This document shows, piece by piece, positions 5,988-6,775 of a stretch of 6,775 nt of DNA; the stretch's first letter is position 1; each line of letters starts with the position of its first letter. The stretch spans positions 1-6,775 of the forward strand of contig JAOZLO010000156.1 in assembly GCA_029934775.1 (NCBI GenBank). Direction: 5' to 3'. This stretch comes from Desulfocapsaceae bacterium. GTDB lineage: Bacteria > Desulfobacterota > Desulfobulbia > Desulfobulbales > Desulfocapsaceae. The notes below the pieces were generated by a model, which worked only from the letters and a program-made list of their open reading frames with translations, had not been told where the DNA came from and made no database searches. Made by a program: the position numbers and the translations under genes.

Positions 5988-6031
5988 CAATCCCCCTTGG
6001 TTGCTTGGGCAGCAAGGGGGATTGCTGTTTT
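5988..6031 (+). terminator. Rho-independent terminator of fadL
   Basis: A perfect 12-bp stem, CAATCCCCCTTG (5988-5999) with CAAGGGGGATTG (6013-6024), has a 13-base loop and is followed by CTGTTTT. The T-tract is short and interrupted, but the stem is very stable and begins 22 bp after the fadL stop. On the other strand no T-run follows, so it should mainly serve fadL, though the stem may also hinder read-through from the convergent radical SAM gene. Confidence 0.8.
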
Positions 6032-6063
6032 CAGTGACTGGCTTACCTGTATAGAGGTGGCGA

Positions 6064-6774
6064 TCAGAGACCGCGCATATATTCAGGTTTGAGTGTAACT
6101 CTTCCCTTTAGTGCTTCATCGATAAGTTTCAAGGTAGCGATTTTGTCCCGGGGTAATTTCGCTTTAATCGGCAGATAGTTGGAAGCATGATTGGCATGGA
6201 AATAACCTTTTGTAAGCTCCGTACTGGCAAGCATGAGCCTCAGTTCCTCCAGCATTTCCATGGAGTTGAGCAGATAGAACTTACCCTCTTGAGATGCTTG
6301 AAACAGTGGTGTTCCAGGTGTGAGCATAAGAGTTAAAGCACCCACATACTCAGGATCTATTGCGGAGAGGACTCTTCCGGATTCCTTGGCATGGATATGG
6401 GAGCGCTCTTTCTGGGCTATGCCGAGCAGAACGGTAATAGAGAGTTTTATGCCGCTTGTACGGATTTTTTGTCCCATCTCGATCATCCGCTCTGCATCAG
6501 AACCTTTGTTAATATTCTGGAGTGTGACGTTGTCTCCGGATTCCAGGCCCATATAGGCCATGGTAAGGCCGAGGTCATGCAGTTCATCGAGTTCTTCCGG
6601 GCTTTTGCGTTTTATGCATTTGGTGTTTGCGTATGTGCCAATTCGCCTGACCCAGGGTAGTTTGGTTTGTATGGCGGAAAGAATTTTCACCAGTCGTTTT
6701 TGCGGGAGAATCAGGGCATCGCCATCACAGAGAAAAAGACGTCGTTGATTCCGGTAGTTACGTGCTGCAAAATC
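6064..6774 (-). CDS. Radical SAM protein, C-terminal part (gene runs off the right edge)
   Basis: The frame is open from the right edge to a TGA at 6064-6066, giving 236 visible residues. A GTG at 6690 is not the true start, because the same frame continues upstream with typical family sequence (RRLFLCDGDALILPQKRL). After it come RRIGTYANTK, a KSPEEL-x-EL-x-x-LGL helix and YMGLESG, then GIKLSITVLLGI and LTPGTPLF. This pattern is that of the later strands of a radical SAM TIM barrel of the Elp3/HemN-like type. The CxxxCxxC motif that binds the iron-sulfur cluster would lie upstream, outside the window, so activity cannot be confirmed. The gene converges on fadL and is separated from it by the terminator. 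Substrate and pathway are unknown to me; nothing seen links it to fatty-acid metabolism. Confidence 0.8.
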   Translation of the reverse strand, partial: DFAARNYRNQRRLFLCDGDALILPQKRLVKILSAIQTKLPWVRRIGTYANTKCIKRKSPEELDELHDLGLTMAYMGLESGDNVTLQNINKGSDAERMIEMGQKIRTSGIKLSITVLLGIAQKERSHIHAKESGRVLSAIDPEYVGALTLMLTPGTPLFQASQEGKFYLLNSMEMLEELRLMLASTELTKGYFHANHASNYLPIKAKLPRDKIATLKLIDEALKGRVTLKPEYMRGL

Positions 6775-6775
6775 A

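Overview
The window looks like chromosomal DNA from an anaerobic or facultative bacterium that oxidises fatty acids. I would guess Desulfobacterota (Desulfobulbales-like), because a membrane iron-sulfur ETF:quinone oxidoreductase next to etfBA, moderate GC content and an AT-rich promoter style are common there. This is inference; the window holds no taxonomic marker.

Layout. Positions 1-150 hold no convincing gene. This stretch is GC-richer than what follows and can fold into a branched structure, so it may be the end of an RNA gene or a structured intergenic region. Positions 151-354 are an AT-rich control region with two copies of a 16-bp element (TTGACCTTTACGTAAG) and a good sigma-70 promoter. 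A tightly packed + strand operon follows: a 662-aa cytochrome b/iron-sulfur/CCG-domain ETF:quinone oxidoreductase (355-2343), etfB (2363-3136), etfA (3146-4063) and a FadM-like acyl-CoA thioesterase (4074-4469). A 278-bp intergenic region (4470-4747) carries a third, inverted copy of the same element and leads to a FadL-family outer-membrane fatty-acid channel (4748-5965), which ends in a strong stem-loop terminator. The 3' part of a convergent radical SAM gene (6064-6774, minus strand) fills the rest and runs off the right edge.

How the genes fit together. FadL would admit long-chain or hydrophobic acids through the outer membrane. Acyl-CoA dehydrogenases (not in the window) would reduce EtfAB. 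The membrane oxidoreductase would pass those electrons to menaquinone. FadM would hydrolyse acyl-CoA intermediates that stall beta-oxidation. The 13-bp sequence TTGACCTTTACGT, shared exactly by both promoter regions, suggests one transcription factor controls uptake and electron disposal together. That shared operator is the most interesting signal here; its regulator is not encoded in the window.
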